Shown here piece by piece: positions 31,761-43,104 of a stretch of DNA of 64,000 nt. The position numbers and the translations under genes were made by a program. The stretch is from Linanthus parryae (lineage: Eukaryota > Streptophyta > Magnoliopsida > Ericales > Polemoniaceae): assembly GCA_023055425.1 (NCBI GenBank), contig JALGPY010000004.1:57435718-57499717 (forward strand). Reading direction: 5' to 3'. How positions within the stretch are numbered: the stretch's first letter is position 1; each line of letters opens with the position of its first letter. Under the pieces are notes generated by a model. That model was not told the DNA's origin. It saw nothing but the letters and a program-made list of their open reading frames with translations, and made no database searches.

Positions 31761-33986
31761 ATGTCTCCTACGAAGGATAACGAACTTCCATCACTGAAGG
31801 TTGGAGATGCCAAGTCTTCAACTTCGGAAACTAACTCCGGAATCCAAGTCACTCGTCCAGTAACTCGCGGTATGTCTAAGGCTATGTCAAGTACCGGGGG
31901 CAAGGAAGATGGCGCTACCTCGGAGAAGTCGCAGTCACATGCGCCCACCACTCATGAGTCTTCTTCCTACAAGTCTGGGGAGGAAAGTTACGGAATCAAC
32001 TTTATGTCTGGCACTAAGGGTACTCACCATAAACCGACTTGTGATCAGGAGGATCATATCAGCATGCACGTCATGACTACTAGTGCGGTCCCTCTCGAAG
32101 AGCAAGTTGCGAACCTCACCAAAGGCCTTGAAGAATTAAAGAAAATTGTTGAAGTTCGTGACGTTCAACTCGCAAAGCTGATTGAAAAAATCGACACCCG
32201 TGAAGAAGCAAGTCAAGTGTATGAACACGCTCCCAAGGTTGCACCAGAAGCTAGAACGACGAGTAGTGAGCAAGAAGCGCGACCAATTGTTCAATTATCA
32301 GCCAATGGCACCATTCCTCTCGATCAACTACAAGAGATCATCATGAACACCATGAATGGGAGGCCTGGAGTACTATCGACTTCATCAAAGTCCTACATCA
32401 AGCCTTACACGGAAAGAATCGAGAAGTTAAGCATGTCGGATGGTTACAATCCTCCTAAGTTCCAGCAATTCTCTGGCAAAGGAAACCCTAGGCAGCATGT
32501 TGCCCACTTCGTCGAGACATGTAATAATGCTGGAACCGATGGAGACCTTCTTGTGAAGCAGTTTGTGAGGACCCTTAAAGATGATGCCTTTGATTGGTAT
32601 GGTCAGCTTGAACCGAGGTCCATTGATAGCTGGGGGCAGATGGAGCTGGAGTTTCTCAACCGTTTCTACAGCACAAGGCGAACCGTTAGCATGGTCGAGT
32701 TGACTAACACTCGTCAAAATAAATACGAGAAGGCCATTGACTACATCAACCGTTGGAGGAATTTGAGCCTTAATTGCAAGGATAGACTCTCAGAAGGTTC
32801 GGCTATTGAGATGTGCATCCAAGGCATGAATTGGGGTCTACGATACATACTTCAAGGAATAAGGCCAACTTCCTTCGAGGAGCTTGCCACTCGCGCTCAT
32901 GACATGGAACTTAGTATTGCGTCAAGTGGAAGCCAGGGACCACCGGCTTTTTAAGCGTGGAAAGATGGAGGAAAACAAGATTATCATAAAGGCGGGAAGT
33001 TCACGCTTAAGGCCGCCAATCAAGAGTCCATGGTTGTCACCACCACGCCAATAAAGCTACCGGATAAGGAAAAGAAGAATTATATGGTCAATTCTAATGC
33101 AGAAAAGACACCATCACGACCTACACTCAAAGAATTGCAATCAAAGGTGTATCCATTTGCCGACGAAGAAGTTCCTGCGATGCTTGAACAGTTGGTGGAA
33201 CTAAAGATCCTCGAGCCTTTGGAGTCAAAACGACCTGAAGAAGCCGACAAGGTAAACGATCCCAAGTACTGCAAGTACCATTGTATCCTTGGTCATCCCA
33301 CCACGAAGTGCTTCATACTCAAGGATAAGATCATGCAACTTGTCAAGGAAGGGAAGGTCTTGCGGGAAGAAGAAAGCGGATATGCTACAACAAATGTGAC
33401 CTCCATCTCGATTGAACCCTTCGAATGGAAAGTAGCAAAGAACTCTTGCAAAATGTTGCTAGGGAAATCACCTATCGGCGCCAAGAAGGAAGGAAAGCAG
33501 CAAAGTCATGCACAAAGAACCTCTTCTCAAAAAGGGGGCGATCGTTGCATAAAGACGAAGGTAAACAAACCCAAGGACGAACGAAGGATGCAAGATACTC
33601 AAAAGAAGAGGTGGGTCCAACGTCAAAGTAAGCCAACATTGTATAATGATCGTCATACATGTTCATGTAATGACTCAAAGATGCATGAGGTGGAGAAGAT
33701 ATGGAAAAGAAAGAAACCACAGCCAAAGCAGCTCTCTCCAGACAAGTCAGCTATCTCCTTAAAGAATGAACAAACTCAAGATGAAGGATTCCTCCAAGGC
33801 ATGAAGCTGAAGAAGGATTCTCCAAGTGAAGTTAAAGCGATCCAATCAAAGAAAAGAAAGAACTCAAGTGTGAAGACACTAATTCTTTCTTTAGTTCAAT
33901 GGCCAAGAAAGATTCACGGCAAATCGAAGATGGGACGAGGTGATGTGAAGGGCATGGACTTCACTTCTTCAAAGTCAACAAAGTGA
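31761..33986 (+). pseudogene. Gag protein of TR-GAG-like element (one in-frame nonsense codon)
   Basis: The start at 31761 ([15 protein letters not shown]) is chosen because the upstream in-frame ATG lies inside the LTR. Residues 120-165 look like a coiled coil ([17 protein letters not shown]). The Ty3-type gag domain follows: [52 protein letters not shown] and [20 protein letters not shown] at 32952-32954 interrupts it after GPPAF, but the same frame continues to 33986. The continuation includes KYCKYHCILGHPTTKCF, a Tat-type zinc-finger-like motif (C-x2-H-x4-H-x4-C), and a lysine-rich tail. It would package element RNA into particles supplied with pol by a partner element. Confidence 0.9.
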
Positions 33987-34760
33987 TACGAAAGCTCCTG
34001 GATAAGAGCCTATACTTTCTCGATCTTCGCATTTGAAGATTGTTTACAGCTCCTGGAAAAGAGCATAAACTTTCTCCATCTTCTCATATGAAGACTGGTC
34101 AAAGCTCCTGGAAAAGAGCCTAAATTTTCTCAATCTTCGCATTTGAAGATTTTCTACAACTCCTGGATAAGAGCCTAAACTTTCTCAATCTTCGCATGAG
34201 AAGATTGTCCACCGCTCCTAAGGCATGAGCATAAACCGCTTGAACACTCCTTTAGTACGAGAATAAACTGCTTTATCGCTCCTGGAAAAGAGCCTAAACT
34301 TTCTCCGTCTTCTCACATGAAGATTGGTCACCGCTCCTGGAAAAGAGCCTAAACTTTCTCCGTCTTCTCACATGAAGATTGGTCACTGCTCCTGGATAAG
34401 AGCCTAAACTTTCTCGATCTTCGCATGAAGATTGTCTACTGCTCCTTTAGTACGAGCATAAACTGCTTTACTACTCCTTTAGTACGAGCATAAACTGCTT
34501 TACTGCTCCTTTAGTATGAGCATAAACTGCTTCACAGCTCTGGCACGAGCCTAAACCGCACCACTGCTCCTTTAGTACGAGCATAAACTGCTTTACTGCT
34601 CCTTTAGCACGAGCATAAACTGCTTCACAGCTCTGGCACGAGCATAAACCGCACCACCGCTCCTGTAGTACGAGCATAAACTTCTTCACAGCTCCTAAGG
34701 CAAGAGCATAAACCGCTTCCGTACTCCTCGCACACAAGAGTATAAACTGTGAACGCACCC
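33987..34760 (+). repeat. Tandem repeats with gctcctgg..agagc core
   Basis: Two nested families share a stem. Units of about 55 bases (gctcctggaaaagagcctaa followed by a tcttcgcat..gaagatt block) occupy about 34000-34440. Shorter units of about 32-33 bases (gctcctttagtacgagcata) occupy about 34440-34730. Each unit contains a small inverted repeat (gctc...gagc). No coding function is evident. Confidence 0.85.
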
Positions 34761-35185
34761 AAATGGAACTACGTTCGACTTGATCCTCAAAAGGGTACGT
34801 AGGCAACTTAAGGCATTGCCTTGAGTGCAGTCGTAAACAACAAAACATAACTCGTTCCCCCTTGAAGTATGAGCTCGAGAAAGAGCGAGTGTGCCATTCA
34901 TGATAGGCTCTTAGCCTTTCCTGATAATTGAATTGATTTCAAAAAGAGTATTTCTAAGAAATCAGCAAGTTATGGGACTAGGGTAAGTGTTGGCAGTGCT
35001 ATTGCGCTTGAATTTTCTCCTCTATTAGTAATGATGAGATCACCAAGGCCATGAAGCAAGGAATTAGAAATTCACCGTCAGAAGGCAACACTTTTTCAAA
35101 AGTGTGTCATGTTGCTCAGCTTGTGAAGAGCTACACTTGGTAAAAGTGCGCGCATGTCTCTGGATCGTAAAGGCAACACCTCTTT
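34761..35185 (+). other. Gag-only element interior, unassigned
   Basis: No gene or clear repeat; transition between two tandem arrays. Confidence 0.5.
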
Positions 35186-35517
35186 TCAAAGGAAGGATGC
35201 GCATTGCCTCTGAACTCGTGGATGCAACACTTCTTTCAGCGAAAGAGCGTGCGGTGTCTCTGAGCTGTAAGAGCGACATCTCTTTCAGGGAAAGGATGCA
35301 CAATGCCTTTGAACTTGTAGATGCAACACTTCTTTCATCGAAAGAGCTTGCGGTGTCCCTGAACTGTAAGAGCGACATCTCTTTCAGAGAAAGGATGCGC
35401 AATGCCTCTGAACAAGTAAAAGCAACACGTCTTTCAGTGAAAGAGTGTGCAATGTCTCTGAACTATAAAAGCGACATCTCTTTCAGAGAAAGGATGCGCG
35501 ATGCCTCTGAACGGTAA
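35186..35517 (+). repeat. 99-bp tandem repeat array with open frame
   Basis: Three to four units with aaggatgc at about 35193, 35293, 35391 and 35490. Each unit carries aacacttctttcagcgaaag and gagcgacatctctttcag blocks. The period of 99 bases is a multiple of three and the plus frame stays open across 35104-35517, giving a repeated 33-residue motif containing KSDISFRERM. Coding status is unproven. Confidence 0.8.
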
Positions 35518-35690
35518 GTGCAACACTTAATTCAAAGTGCGCGGTGCCTCTAAACGGTATGTGCAACACTTAATTAAAAGTGTGCGGTGCCTCTGAACGG
35601 TATGTGCAACACTTAGTTAAAAGTGTGCGGTGCCTCTGAACGGTAAGTGCAACACTTAGTCAAAAGTGTGCGATGCCTCTGAATAGCAAA
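35518..35690 (+). repeat. 43-bp tandem repeats
   Basis: Four units of ggtatgtgcaacacttaatt followed by aaaagtgtgcggtgcctctg; derived from part of the 99-bp unit next door. Confidence 0.85.
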
Positions 35691-35769
35691 AGCAAGACGT
35701 CTTTCGAAAAAAGAGTGTGCGATGTCTCTAAACTCGTTGATGCAGTACTTCCTTGAAAGTATGCGATGG

Positions 35770-35979
35770 AAGCTCGGTCGCCTAACTCGAGGACGAGGGA
35801 GGCTCGGTCGCCTAACCAGACGGGGACGGAGGCTCGGTCGCCTAACCGGACATGGAGGGAGGCTCGGTCGCCTAACCAGACATGGAGGGAGGATCGGTCG
35901 CCTAACCTGACAAGGAGGGAGGCTCGGTCGCCTAACCAGACAAGGACAGTGGCTCGGTCACCTTCACGTACACGGACAA
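35770..35979 (+). repeat. 30-bp tandem repeats (ggctcggtcgcctaac)
   Basis: Seven units of exactly 30 bases beginning ggctcggtcgcctaaccaga, the last one degenerate. Because 30 is a multiple of three, two plus frames stay open, encoding decapeptide repeats (RLGRLTRHGG-like or EARSPNQTWR-like). Confidence 0.9.
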
Positions 35980-38900
35980 TTGTCGGGTTGTCTTAACGCA
36001 CAAGGACGGTGGCTAGGTGACACGCTTGATGGACTTCATAACTCAATTGCCTGGAGGGCATACTCAATCAAATGGTCAAATAAATAGGCGTCGAACTTTC
36101 TCGCGGACAAAGAAGGCTAAACAAATAGAAATTTCTCAAGAATAAAATATTGACACGATGTCAGGGTTCAACTTCAACAGAGCAGGTCCTGCAAAAAATT
36201 GAATAGAGACAAAAGAATATGCAAAAACAAAAAAATAAAATGAAGAAAAACAAGTAGCTTTAACAGACATGCATACCTATCTATATGCGTGTGTATGAAT
36301 TTACAACTTTGGGGAAAATCGACAATAATATAGTACTGTGACGTTCAAGGCAAAGATGGGCGATGGAGCAGAGGCAGCTGCAGCCGCGGAAGAGTTTAGA
36401 GAAGCAAACCAACAGTGGCAGTGCCCGCGTTGAATAGGCTGTCCTACTCTCGAGTCCCGAGGGCGGTAATGAAAGTCTTCAACGAGATGCTAGGTCTGCT
36501 TAAAATTTTTACCTAGAGCAAACAATGCTCCAATGGGCATCGCCACACATAACAAGAACGACGAGGGCGTTGCGAGAAATTGAAATCACAGCTGGAGTTC
36601 ATGGCAGAAGAAACGATAACGCGGCGAAGGAAACGCCAAATAATGGTTACACCTCTTCCTTTCAAGTCCTCCAAATATTTTAACTTTTAGAGTACATGGA
36701 GCAGCAAAGATGAAGACAGGCTGCTCACAGCAGCGGAATAGATATTGCCGCAGATAAAGCAGCCACCACGCAGCATCGAAAACCATTCGCAGTGGAAGCA
36801 AGCGGCGAAAATAACAAAGCCGCAATGACAAGGACAACGAGTGAGTTGATTATCCCAGATCGTGGCTGGAGGCTGTATTGTGATCTAATCCAGTGAGGGG
36901 AATAAGTCAAGAAAAGATAGCATAAACAACAGCCGTAGTAGCAGTTTTCACGCCGACATAGCAGCCAGAGCGGCCGCATGAAACTCCGAGAGGAAGATGA
37001 ATGCAGCACAATCAAACTCTAGCCACAATCAGCCTCGTCCTGCAAGGACAAACAAAAAACAAAAAAAATAGAAGAGAAAGTTGCCATACAGAGTGCAAGA
37101 AAAAAATATAGTCTGTGGTAAAACCTAAAAGCTTATTACCACTAATTCTAAACCTAAGGTGACCCTCCCTTTTATAGGCATATTGAGGTACTGACTTGTT
37201 ACTCAAGCAAAAGAAGATAAATTTGGAATAAGTCCATGCCGTGTCCACTAAAAAGGCAAGAAATCTAAGGATTGAATCAATTGATTTTGGAAATATTCCC
37301 TGGGATTGACAAACCAAAAAATAAAATGCAATGAATCATGGTGGCAAGAAACATTACTAGTTGTTGCAAGCTGCTGAATTCGCTCCAATCTTACTCGAAG
37401 CACGACGTACAGGGTGCCTAGTCGTCCTCTTTTATAGAGGTTCATAGGTGCCCATTGTCCAGGAAGGATCTAGGGGGAGCTCACACGAGGCATGCAATAT
37501 TCCTTGTCACGCTAGATGGGGATGTTTCCTAATTCAGAAAATCTCCACCACTGCTAAATAATAGAGAATATAGCTCCTTAGGTAGGAAAGGAACATTCCT
37601 TGTTGATGCTCGATGGAAAGTTTCCTTGCTCTAAAAGTTTGATTGACAGACTGGAACTTGTACAGAAGATGCTAAACCTTTCTAAAGTCGTCTACTTATT
37701 TGATCAAGGACATCGCGGGGCTTGGAACTCAACGGATCCAAGTGGCTTGACGAGGGTGGCTCCATCGCTTGAACATGATAGTTGCGTTGCTTGAAAGGAC
37801 GTCATGGCTAAATAGAAAGAATGGCAGCTACTTCTAATTGACATGTTGTGTGAATGGACGGCATTGCTCCATAGTCGGATACATCATGGCTCCATTGGCT
37901 GAATGTTGATAGATTGGCATGCAGGACATTGATAGACATCATGGCTAGGACATTCTAACTCCAGGGACGTCCATCACTTCAACACGGTAGCTCCGTCGCT
38001 TGAATGGACATGGTCGTATCCTCGCGTGATGGGTGTCGTAGCGGAAATCCCCATAAAACGTCCAAAAGGAAGACGTTGGTGGTCATCATGAGCCTTTCCC
38101 TGTAAGGGGAAACAAAAAGAATAATCAGAGAATAAAAAAATAAGCTTCATGTTTGATGTATTTTGATGTACACATACGTATAAAAAAAAAGTGAAGAAAG
38201 AAAAAGTCTATAGAGAGCAAGAGGGAATTGTCAAACCCTTCTCAGCCTTCTCTTTTATAGATGCGCAGAGGTCAAAAAACTTTCTAGATGAGGCCGCCAC
38301 ATATCCTAGTAAAAAACTGAAGAAAAGAAATTCAAATATTTGCCAGGAAAAGTTTCCAAAATTGTGGATTTTGTGATGCCTCAGTAGAAGCTGCACCAGG
38401 AAATCAATTTTTCAGAGAATGGATGAAACATCTACAGAGATTTGGTAGAAACGGTGTCTTATGGGACTTTCCAAAACTAATGGTTGCGCTGTACCAAGAG
38501 AAGAATGTGGAACGAAATAAATTCAAGGGAGAAATATAATATATACAAATTTATATATATGTTTCCAAAAATTATAAGCCTCCACCGCCTGGACAAGGCT
38601 GGCACAAGAAAGTTAATTTCCAGTCTCTCTGTTTCGTCACCACGTCAGACGTCATGGGCATCACCACAGGAATGGACCAGCATTCACAAGTAAAACAATT
38701 ATTACATCAGCTAGCTCGTCAAGAATAAAGAATTTTTTTTTATACGGTCTTCCAGTGATGTTACCCGAAATTACATCAGGCAGAGGAAAAAAATATTTCC
38801 TAAGATTTTGTTAAGATTGTTTTCTTAAAAAGGAAAAAAACAAAGTTGGAAATAAATGAAGGAAACTTTACTTCTCCCTGTTTGTCGCATCACTCAGCGG

Positions 38901-39180
38901 AGTACTATGGGTGTCACTCTGCTGTATCGGTGGCCTCAACAAGTATAATGTACATGGGCAAATTTTGTGCTCTGTCGTGGGATCGTAAAAATGCTGATGT
39001 ACATTGGCTGCACCAATGGTCAATGCCAAGAATTTCCAAACATCTATATTTCCAACGAAATTCAGAAATTACAAGTTTAACTCTCTGCAACTGATGTTTT
39101 GGCTCCAAGTCGAGATCAACAACTTAAACATTTATCGAGACCCGTCTGCCAACAAGCTCAAGTGCCGGCACACAAGTCTC
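35980..39180 (+). other. Gag-only element 3' interior, non-coding
   Basis: About 3.2 kb without a supported gene. It is A-rich, with three loosely similar modules, each with an A-rich stretch such as aaacaaaaaaaatagaagag and a ccttttatag-type motif (36180-36300, 37035-37180, 38095-38260). Short frames on either strand lack known motifs. The region has no pol remnant that I can recognise. Confidence 0.6.
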
Positions 39181-39191
39181 GAGGGGGCATT
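39181..39191 (+). other. Polypurine tract of gag-only element
   Basis: gagggggcatt directly before the 3' LTR; the tctcgagggggcatt form is common in plant Tat-type elements. Confidence 0.85.
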
Positions 39192-40135
39192 TGTAGACAC
39201 ACAAAAATTGCGGCCAATTAAATAGTGTCATGCATCTATTATCGCCTAATTAAATGGTGGGATCAAATAGCCCTCGCTGCCAAATTGCTGCCCTTAAGCA
39301 GTAATTAATAGTGGACTAAATTGTAAATGAGACAAAACCTTATTTACAATCAAGGACTGCTTATGGCGATGCCATGTCACTACATGACACGGCTACAAGT
39401 CAGCCAATAAGACCAATCAAAGAGTGCCACTTGTCAAAATGATGCAGCTATCAAGACTAGCAAGTTTGGCCAATAGTGTTGTGCCACTTGTCAAATTGAT
39501 GCAGAAAATAAATAAATAAATAATTATATTTATTTTCTACCTTGGCCAACAAGTCGGCCCATGCCTATATAAAGGGGTCATCCCTAGACACAATTACACA
39601 CAACTACATCTTGCAAGAAGGAGAGAGCTCTGAAGATCAAGCTATTGAAGCCCCGACGAGTTCATCCATCATCAAGATCATCATCAAGCCCTTCGAAGTT
39701 CTTCATCAAGTTCTTCGAAGATCATCATCGAGTCCTTCAAGCCGTTGAAGATCTCCATCCGCGTTCTTCAAGAAACTCGAAGATCTTCAAGCCGTTCTTC
39801 GTGTTCTTCAAGACGTTCATCCGGTTCTTCATCACCATCGAAGATATTCATCCGCTCGATCCGAGATCAAGCCTCTAAAGCCCTCGTTCGACGTTTGTGT
39901 TCTTCGAGACCTTCATCGCGTTCTTCGTCTAAATCGAAGGCCGCTCATCCGTTCGATCCGAGATCAAGCTGCGAAGCCCTCGCTCGACGTTTCAGGAGAA
40001 GAATCAGGGGATTTAATTTCTGTTTAGAAAATTATTATCAGAGATTGTATAATCCACTTCATCAAATAATCAATAAAATTTATTTGACACCGAATTTCTC
40101 GCTTTTGTTTCCATTAGCATAAATTTGTGTGTACA
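39192..40135 (+). repeat. 3' LTR of gag-only element
   Basis: Matches 30750-31694 nearly base for base, from TGTAGACACAC to TGTACA. Confidence 0.95.
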
Positions 40136-40140
40136 ACGAG
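40136..40140. repeat. Target site duplication (right) of gag-only LTR element
   Basis: acgag, identical to 30745-30749. Confidence 0.95.
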
Positions 40141-40156
40141 ATACTTTGGAAGATGA

Positions 40157-40438
40157 AGAAGAGATACGCATGAGAAGGGGGGGGCTTCCGGGAAAAATCT
40201 TGAGACCCCCGATGAACAACTGAAGGACGACAATGCGGAGCCATCACAAGCTCCGGCACTAGCCAGAATTCTATTTTCTTTTCTTACTGTTGTATTATTT
40301 TATGTTATTTTCCTGAACTTTTTGTTTAACTTTGTCTTGAAGACACAACTACTTAAATTCTCACAATTACTCAACTGTTGCAACCACCGAAATAGATATC
40401 GATCAGTCAACTGGTGGAGTTGCATGTTCCACGCGTAA
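40157..40438 (+). pseudogene. Small plus-strand CACTA ORF, C-terminal part with hydrophobic segment
   Basis: This open frame of 93 codons follows the LTR insertion. It starts acidic and polar (EKGGASGKNLETPDEQLKDD), then has a strongly hydrophobic stretch of about 25 residues (around 40260-40335; SFLTVVLFYVIFLNFLF), a basic segment, and ends WWSCMFHA. It is in a different frame from the 30546-30749 segment, with a G-run and an A-rich stretch between them where an indel could lie, or an intron could separate them. The pattern would suit a small membrane-anchored protein. No family recognised. Confidence 0.35.
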
Positions 40439-41290
40439 TCAACAAGAACAACACAGTGGTAAGTAAAAAATCTGTCCAAAACGAGATGCGAAGAATTATT
40501 TCACCCGGTAAAACGAAACACAATAAGCCTAGAGCCAAGGTTTACTTTAAAACTGAGTTTCGTAAAAATGAATTTGGAGGTCAAATTATCAACAAACTTA
40601 ATTAGTTTCATATATCCAGGACGTACTGGGAGACATCACTTTCAACTATATCCAAATTAAAAGTGCAACAAACTTCATGCATACACGAAAACAACTAAAA
40701 TTTAATTTATCTAGACAGCATACTCAACATGTCATTTATTCACATATAAATGACATATAAATAAGCGTTCACGCTAACAGAACATAACATATCACCTCTA
40801 TCTTCACCTTCTGCGCAACAGCACCACCACCAACAGAATGATTCTTTATGTCCTGGACGTTCAGCGAGCTTGTAGAAACTTTTGTCGAACCAGTTTCTTT
40901 AACTACACAAGAAAGGAAATATCTGCAGTATGAGTCGATAATATGTGAAGACATAAAAGTTGCAATAACGTTGGGCAACTATCACCATGATTTCCGGACG
41001 ATGAAATATCCTCCGCGGCTTTTAGTGGACAGAGCCGGCCCGACCGTCTAATCTTTTTGGTCGTCGCCATCATGTAATCTGTTTATTTACAGGATATAGC
41101 AAATGTCAATGCAGGACCCTGTAATATAACTGAGAATATTTGAATTACTTGCCATGTCAACAATTTATGTAATCCTCACCAAGTCATTCAAAGCAAGTCG
41201 TTGTAATCCTCTACGTAAACAAACAGCACGCAGGAAATGAAACCTTCATGTACAACATATGATCTAAAACAAAACAACTTAAACAGATCA
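40439..41290. other. CACTA internal region downstream of transposase, no supported gene
   Basis: Short frames on both strands without known motifs. Probably holds the transposase 3' UTR (minus strand) near 41200-41290. Confidence 0.45.
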
Positions 41291-41779
41291 TCATTTCAAA
41301 TCACTGAGATCCGTATCGTAATCATCATAAGCGGTACCATCTTCGCTTCGGTATTCCGTTTCATTGTCATATGCATAATCCACGCCAAGTGTTTCTTTTA
41401 AGTTGTCAAAATAATTAGGGTCCACAGTAGGGGGATCCTGAACAATTTGAGTAGGCAAAACCTCATCTATTTTAACATCTACTTCAAACACCTCACTGTT
41501 GTTCGATGACTGCTGATAAGCATCCTCAACTCGTCTGTCTATATTTCCATCATTCGATTTTGAGACCTGATAAGATCGAGCTTCTATCTTCTGCGCTATT
41601 CGCAAGTTCCTACCTGCAACAGTGTCGGGAGCATAGAAGGCTTGTCCAGCCTGGGTCGCAAAAATGTGAGGATCATCTTTATACCAAGTCCTAGAGACGT
41701 TTACAGAAGTAAAGTGGATGTCTATTGAATACGATCCATCGGTTGCTTCTACTGATTTGTCAAGGCGCTTTCGGGCCAT
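41291..41779 (-). pseudogene. TNP2 transposase C-terminal exon (DUF4216-like)
   Basis: The segment SVNVSRTWYKDDPHIFATQAGQ (WYKDDPHIFA, QAFYAPDT) matches the DUF4216 pattern that follows DUF4218 in CACTA transposases. The remaining 100 residues are acidic (DNETEYRSEDGTAYDDYD) and end at a stop at 41291-41293, a usual C-terminal tail. Confidence 0.8.
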
Positions 41780-42105
41780 CTCAATGAACGGATGTATATT
41801 AAAGTTTTAATTAGAATTCAAATACATATAACATGTTCATGACGAGGCTAAGAGAAAGAAAAACCTACATGTCGTTTAAACCTGTAAGGAAACTCCCGCC
41901 GACGCATATGATCCCCATGTTCTTGGTCAGGTTCAAGCTCGTGGATTTCTTTACGGTGTTGTCTGGATTCAGAGTTATATCAGGATTAAGTACGCTTAAA
42001 TATTTACTGAATTGGCATTTAATAATTAAGCAAATTTTATGGCTGAACCACTCAGATCAAATACGGCTCAACCTCCGTACAGTTTTGTAAAATAGACCAA
42101 CTCAT

Positions 42106-42968
42106 CTACTCATATTCCTCTGCTGACAGCTCGTAAAAGGATGACCCCGTCAAAGGGTGAGCTGCACCATTGAATATGGACAAATTTGGCATACCACTAG
42201 TGTTGACCTGCCCACCGTTGCGCTCTATCCTATTAAATCTCGTATCAACTCCGTGAAAATACATCAAGCATAATGTGAGACATTCATTGTCGATGAAAGC
42301 TTCAGCAATTGAACCCTCCGGCCTCGCTTTATTTCTTACATACAACTTTAGCGTATGCAGAAATCTGTTTTAATAACCAGTACAGACACCGTAAACATTA
42401 CGAATTTTCAAACATATTATATATATATATATATATTAAAACTCATGTATTATACCATCACCTTACCTTTCAATGGGATACATCCAGCGAAAATGAATCG
42501 GACCCCCGTATAGTGCTTCTCGCGGCAGATGAACCGGCAAGTGCATCATGATATCGAAGAAGGAAGGAGGAAATATTAACTCAAATTTACACAATATCAA
42601 CGTTATGTCTTCTTTCAGTTTTTCTAAACTCTCGACAGTCAGAGTTCTTGAGGTCAGCTCCTTGAAAAACACGCTCAGCTCAGTAATAGCAACGACAACT
42701 TCGCTGCTGAGGTGGCTCGTATTGCGAGTGGAAGCAGCCGTTGTAACAGGACATGGTAATCGTGGCTCTTCATTCCAACTAACTTGTTATCTTTGACACT
42801 TACACAAGATGAAATATTTGACGCATACCCATCTGGAAACTTAATCGCTTTTAACCATTCACATAAACTTTTCTTACCGGCTGCGTCCAAGGTATATGGT
42901 GCCTTGGGAAGTTTCACTTTCTCCCCAATATTTTCTTCTGGCAGATGCAATTTCGGCCTAATTTTCAT
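42106..42968 (-). pseudogene. TNP2 transposase DUF4218 region
   Basis: Three overlapping frames give one domain: LPDGYAS-type start (FPDGYASNISSCVSVKDNKL), GMKSHDYHVLLQRLLPLAIR, then FFKELTSRTLTVESLEKL, ILCKFELIFPPSFFDIMMHL, PVHLPREALYGGPIHFRWMY, and finally VRNKARPEGSIAEAFIDNE. The blocks are in three frames with small gaps: one near 42675 looks like a frameshift; another near 42360-42465 contains an AT-rich stretch with a TA repeat and may be an intron. Confidence 0.9.
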
Positions 42969-43104
42969 ACGCTTTAAATCACTTCGTGCATTTGCATGAT
43001 CTTTACTTTTTGCAAATGTTCTTCTCGATATGCATTACGTCCATCCACTATCTTGTTCTAAGTTCATGCCAATAAGGTAGTTCGAAGAATATACTTTTTT
43101 TCTT

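Larger units (their letters stand above)
30750..40135 (+). mobile_element. Non-autonomous gag-only LTR retrotransposon (TR-GAG-like, Tat-type gag), 9.39 kb
   Basis: Near-identical LTRs of 945 and 944 bp (TGTAGACA...TGTACA) flank an internal region with a primer binding site, a gag gene, several tandem repeat arrays and a purine tract; a 5-bp duplication (acgag) surrounds it. There is no protease, RT, RNase H or integrase anywhere in the 7.5-kb interior, although gag motifs match Ty3/Gypsy Tat-type elements. This fits the class described as TR-GAG. Such elements must borrow pol functions from an autonomous relative. The very similar LTRs suggest a fairly recent insertion. Confidence 0.93.

Noticed and set aside
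36586..37445. Minus-strand ORFs in the gag-only element
   Set aside because: Short, hydrophobic, no family motifs and no relation to retroelement pol.
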